A stretch of DNA of 8,152 nt from Peptostreptococcaceae bacterium (GTDB taxonomy: Bacteria; Bacillota_A; Clostridia; Peptostreptococcales; Anaerovoracaceae): positions 1 to 8,152 of the forward strand of contig JAENWH010000067.1 of NCBI GenBank assembly GCA_016650135.1, written 5' to 3'. This document shows positions 6,506 to 8,152 of the stretch, one piece after another. The position numbers were made by a program, and so were the translations under genes. Positions within the stretch are counted from its first letter, which is position 1. Every line of letters starts with the position of its first letter. The notes under the pieces were generated by a model that was not told the origin of the DNA, ran no database searches, and was given only the letters and a program-made list of their open reading frames with translations.

Positions 6506-6783
6506 AAGCGTATGAGCGCTCTTCAATTGAAAGTGTTTTAGTACTAATGGTACAAGATGTCAGACGGAAAATTCAAAATCTGAGATTTGTATGATTAGTG
6601 AATCGCTTCTATCTTTTGGATAAAGGTCTTTTTCAATTCTTTGAAAATAGAATAGATTGATGGTTGAAATGAAAATGAGTTTTCAATTCTATAGGTGGAA
6701 AAAGATATATTAATCATTGAGCTCTGTTCATAAGTAAAATGAAATATTAAATAAATAGTGGATATGTTTAGGAGGTTCTAAAA
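6506..6783 (+). other. Intergenic region with a 50-nt-spaced direct repeat
   Basis: I find no coding frame or RNA gene in these 278 nt. TTTTCAATTCT occurs at 6630-6640 and again at 6680-6690, exactly 50 nt apart. ATAGAAT (6647-6653) and ATTCTAT (6686-6692) form an inverted pair between and over them. These may be regulator sites for the following gene. TTGAAA at 6664-6669 could be a -35 box, but no good -10 follows at normal spacing, so I do not call a promoter. Confidence 0.35.
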
Positions 6784-7746
6784 ATGAGTTTTAAAATTGC
6801 GCAAGTTGATTATGATTATACTGACAATAAACTTGAAAAGGGTATTATTGAGAAAGCAGGTGGTGAAATTAAGTCCGGTCATTTAGTGAATACGGAGGAC
6901 GTTTATGATTTTGCCAAGGACTGTGATGCTATCATGTGTCAGTATGTTAAAATTACTAGAGAATTATTTGAAAGATTACCTAATATCAAGGTGGTTTCTC
7001 GGTACGGTATCGGTGTCGATAATATCGATGTAGAAGCAGCAAAAGATCATCATGTGTTTGTGGTACATAATCCTGTTTATTGTATTGAAGAAGTTTCAAA
7101 CCATGCATTAGCGTTGATATTTTCACAATATAGACAAATTAATCAAGGTAATTATCAAGTGAAACATGGCATTTGGGATTTTAATAAACTCTATCCGATT
7201 CCAGCTGCAGAAAATTATACTATCGGTATTGTAGGCTTAGGTCATATCGGTACGAGAGTTGCTGAGAAACTCAAGATTTTCGGATTCAACTTAATCGGTT
7301 ACGATCCTTATGTGAATAAAGAATATTTTGATAAAACTGGAGTGAAAAAAGTTACTCTTGAACAATTAATGGCTACTGCAGATTGCGTTACCATTCACTG
7401 TGCACTAACTGAAGAAACAACAAAGTTGATCGGTTCTCAAGAGATTGATCTGATGAAAACAACCAGTTGTTTGGTGAACACTGCTCGAGGCCCAGTCGTT
7501 GATTTTGAAGCATTGCTTTCTGCTTTAGAGAAGAAAACAATCCGTGGTGCTGGTTTGGATGTCCTTCCTGAGGAACCACCTCAAAATTATGAAAGAATTG
7601 CCCAGATACCTTCATTGGAAGTGACTCCTCATTTAGCTTTCTATTCAGATACTTCTCTTGATGTATTGAGGACTTCGGTAACAGAACAAGTCATTGGTGT
7701 TGTAAAGACAGGTAAAGCACCTCAGTATAATGCATACAAATTGTAG
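6784..7746 (+). CDS. NAD-dependent D-2-hydroxyacid dehydrogenase
   Basis: A 320-residue cytoplasmic oxidoreductase that interconverts a 2-keto acid and the D-2-hydroxy acid. The substrate-domain motif VSRYGIGVDNIDVEAA is at 71-86. The nucleotide domain has GLGHIG (151-156) and Asp174 in GYDPY, indicating NAD. The catalytic trio is present: Arg235 (NTARGP), Glu264 (LPEEPP) and His283 (TPHLAFYSD). The start has a strong AGGAGG (6770-6775) 8 nt upstream. It resembles the group annotated as C-terminal-binding-protein-like or phosphoglycerate-dehydrogenase-like, but at 320 residues it lacks any C-terminal ACT regulatory domain. In this cluster it could reduce a keto-acid intermediate or a product such as hydroxypyruvate or glyoxylate. 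Glycerate, lactate or sugar-acid activity cannot be told apart from sequence. Confidence 0.9.
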   Translation: MSFKIAQVDYDYTDNKLEKGIIEKAGGEIKSGHLVNTEDVYDFAKDCDAIMCQYVKITRELFERLPNIKVVSRYGIGVDNIDVEAAKDHHVFVVHNPVYCIEEVSNHALALIFSQYRQINQGNYQVKHGIWDFNKLYPIPAAENYTIGIVGLGHIGTRVAEKLKIFGFNLIGYDPYVNKEYFDKTGVKKVTLEQLMATADCVTIHCALTEETTKLIGSQEIDLMKTTSCLVNTARGPVVDFEALLSALEKKTIRGAGLDVLPEEPPQNYERIAQIPSLEVTPHLAFYSDTSLDVLRTSVTEQVIGVVKTGKAPQYNAYKL

Positions 7747-7766
7747 AGTCGTATATATATTGTAGA

Positions 7767-7806
7767 AGAAATGTTTATCACTTTTATATCAGTGGTAACC
7801 ATTTCT
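7767..7806 (+). terminator. Intrinsic-type terminator after the hydroxyacid dehydrogenase
   Basis: AGAAATG (7767-7773) pairs with CATTTCT (7800-7806), and after one mismatch TTATCAC (7775-7781) pairs with GTGGTAA (7792-7798) with one G-U pair, leaving a 10-nt loop. The sequence ATTTTAGTTCTT follows. It begins 20 nt after the stop codon and probably ends the catabolic transcription unit. The stem is AT-rich, so efficiency may be moderate. Confidence 0.6.
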
Positions 7807-7841
7807 ATTTTAGTTCTTATTTGCTATTTATCGAGTAGGCA

Positions 7842-7857
7842 GGCTCCTCACGGAGCC
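7842..7857. repeat. GC-rich 6-bp hairpin upstream of the IS3-type element
   Basis: GGCTCC (7842-7847) and GGAGCC (7852-7857) are exact inverted repeats around TCAC. It is strikingly GC-rich compared with its AT-rich surroundings. No T-run follows on the plus strand. On the minus strand a T-poor sequence follows too, so it is not a convincing terminator either way. It could be a protein site, or structure that protects against read-in transcription to the transposase gene. Confidence 0.4.
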
Positions 7858-7862
7858 AACTA

Positions 7863-7887
7863 TGCTAAGAGGTGAAATTGGACAAAG
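7863..7887 (+). repeat. Candidate left inverted repeat of an IS3-family element
   Basis: A 25-nt stretch begins with TG and contains TTGGACAAAG (7878-7887). Ends of IS3-family elements usually start with TG and often carry a GGACA-like block near position 20. It lies 55 nt before the transposase OrfA start, a normal distance. The matching right end is outside the window, so the exact boundary is a guess. Confidence 0.3.
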
Positions 7888-7942
7888 TTTTTAATACTCA
7901 CTAATTCTTGTTAGTTTCTCAACTAAGGATTATTATTCAATT

Positions 7943-8152
7943 ATGGGTAGAAAAAGAAGAACTATTAGTCGAGAATTGAAATTGAAGGTTGCTGTAGAGG
8001 CTTTAAAAAATGAAACTACAGTTCAAGAATTAGCTACAAAATACCAAGTTACACCTAGTATGGTCTCTAATTGGAAAAAAGTCTTAGAAAAAGGTGATTT
8101 ATCATTACTTGGAGAAGATAAAGAAACTAAAAAACTTAAAGAAGACTTAGAA
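7943..8152 (+). CDS. IS3-family transposase OrfA, N-terminal part (runs off window)
   Basis: Seventy codons are open to the right edge. The start MGRKRRTISRELKLKVAVEA is followed by TTVQELATKYQVTPSMVSNW (25-44), the helix-turn-helix of IS3 OrfA proteins that binds the element ends, and then the start of a charged helix (KKLKEDLE) likely to be the leucine-zipper coiled coil. A weak AAGGA lies 13 nt before the ATG, in keeping with the low translation usual for transposases. In the family, OrfB with the DDE catalytic domain follows and is made by -1 frameshifting; that part lies beyond the window, so intactness is unknown. Confidence 0.88.
   Translation, partial: MGRKRRTISRELKLKVAVEALKNETTVQELATKYQVTPSMVSNWKKVLEKGDLSLLGEDKETKKLKEDLE

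Noticed and set aside
6514..6521. GAGCGCTC palindrome after the dehydratase stop as a terminator
   Set aside because: It is a self-complementary 8-mer with no loop, only a weak AGCG/CGCT stem is possible, and no T-run follows.
6717..6750. TTGAGC with TAAAAT or TATTAA as a promoter for the hydroxyacid dehydrogenase
   Set aside because: Spacers would be 12 or 22 nt, outside the normal range.
1..8152. CRISPR array, tRNA or rRNA genes, toxin-antitoxin or defence system
   Set aside because: I saw no regularly spaced repeats of CRISPR type, no tRNA- or rRNA-like stretches, and no gene pair of defence or toxin type.

Overview
This AT-rich window looks like part of an anaerobic, gut-type bacterium, most likely a spirochaete (Treponema/Sphaerochaeta-like). 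The main clue is the signal peptide of the TRAP binding protein, which ends in a Leu-Phe-Ala-Asn-Gly-Thr-Lys-Glu stretch without a lipobox cysteine. From memory this style is common in Spirochaetota binding proteins. The taxonomic call is an inference, and no marker gene is present.

Layout. Positions 1-471 are insertion-sequence debris. The last 36 codons and candidate right end of an ISL3-type element lie on the plus strand (3-138). An internal piece of a second ISL3-type transposase lies on the minus strand (471-214), and its stop codon falls inside a repeat/palindrome (191-222). A promoter with a perfect TTGACA box (504-533) follows, and then five or six metabolic and transport genes, all on the plus strand: a zinc-dependent medium-chain dehydrogenase (603-1616), a complete three-gene TRAP transporter (dctP 1808-2818, dctQ 2891-3430, dctM 3423-4709), an IlvD/Edd-family dehydratase (4826-6505) and a D-2-hydroxyacid dehydrogenase (6784-7746). 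After a terminator-like hairpin (7767-7806) the window ends in the start of an IS3-family OrfA (7943 to the edge).

Function. The set (TRAP uptake, zinc polyol/sugar-acid type dehydrogenase, IlvD/Edd dehydratase, 2-hydroxyacid dehydrogenase) reads as a catabolic cluster for a sugar acid or related hydroxy acid. The TRAP system would import the carboxylate. The zinc enzyme would oxidise or reduce a hydroxyl, the dehydratase would convert an aldonate-like acid to a 2-keto-3-deoxy acid, and the hydroxyacid dehydrogenase would interconvert a 2-keto acid and a 2-hydroxy acid. The exact substrate cannot be read from sequence. No kinase, aldolase or regulator gene is in the window, so the pathway is incomplete here.

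Regulation visible in the DNA. There is a perfect 10+10 bp palindrome and three GATAA motifs spaced exactly 19 nt apart just before dctP. A perfect 11-bp hairpin lies between dctP and dctQ and probably sets the ratio of binding protein to membrane subunits. A long A/T-flanked hairpin separates dctM from the dehydratase. Nothing here is a clearly new biological system. The most notable points are the regulatory repeats before dctP, the unassigned sugar-acid pathway, and the IS elements on both sides of the cluster.
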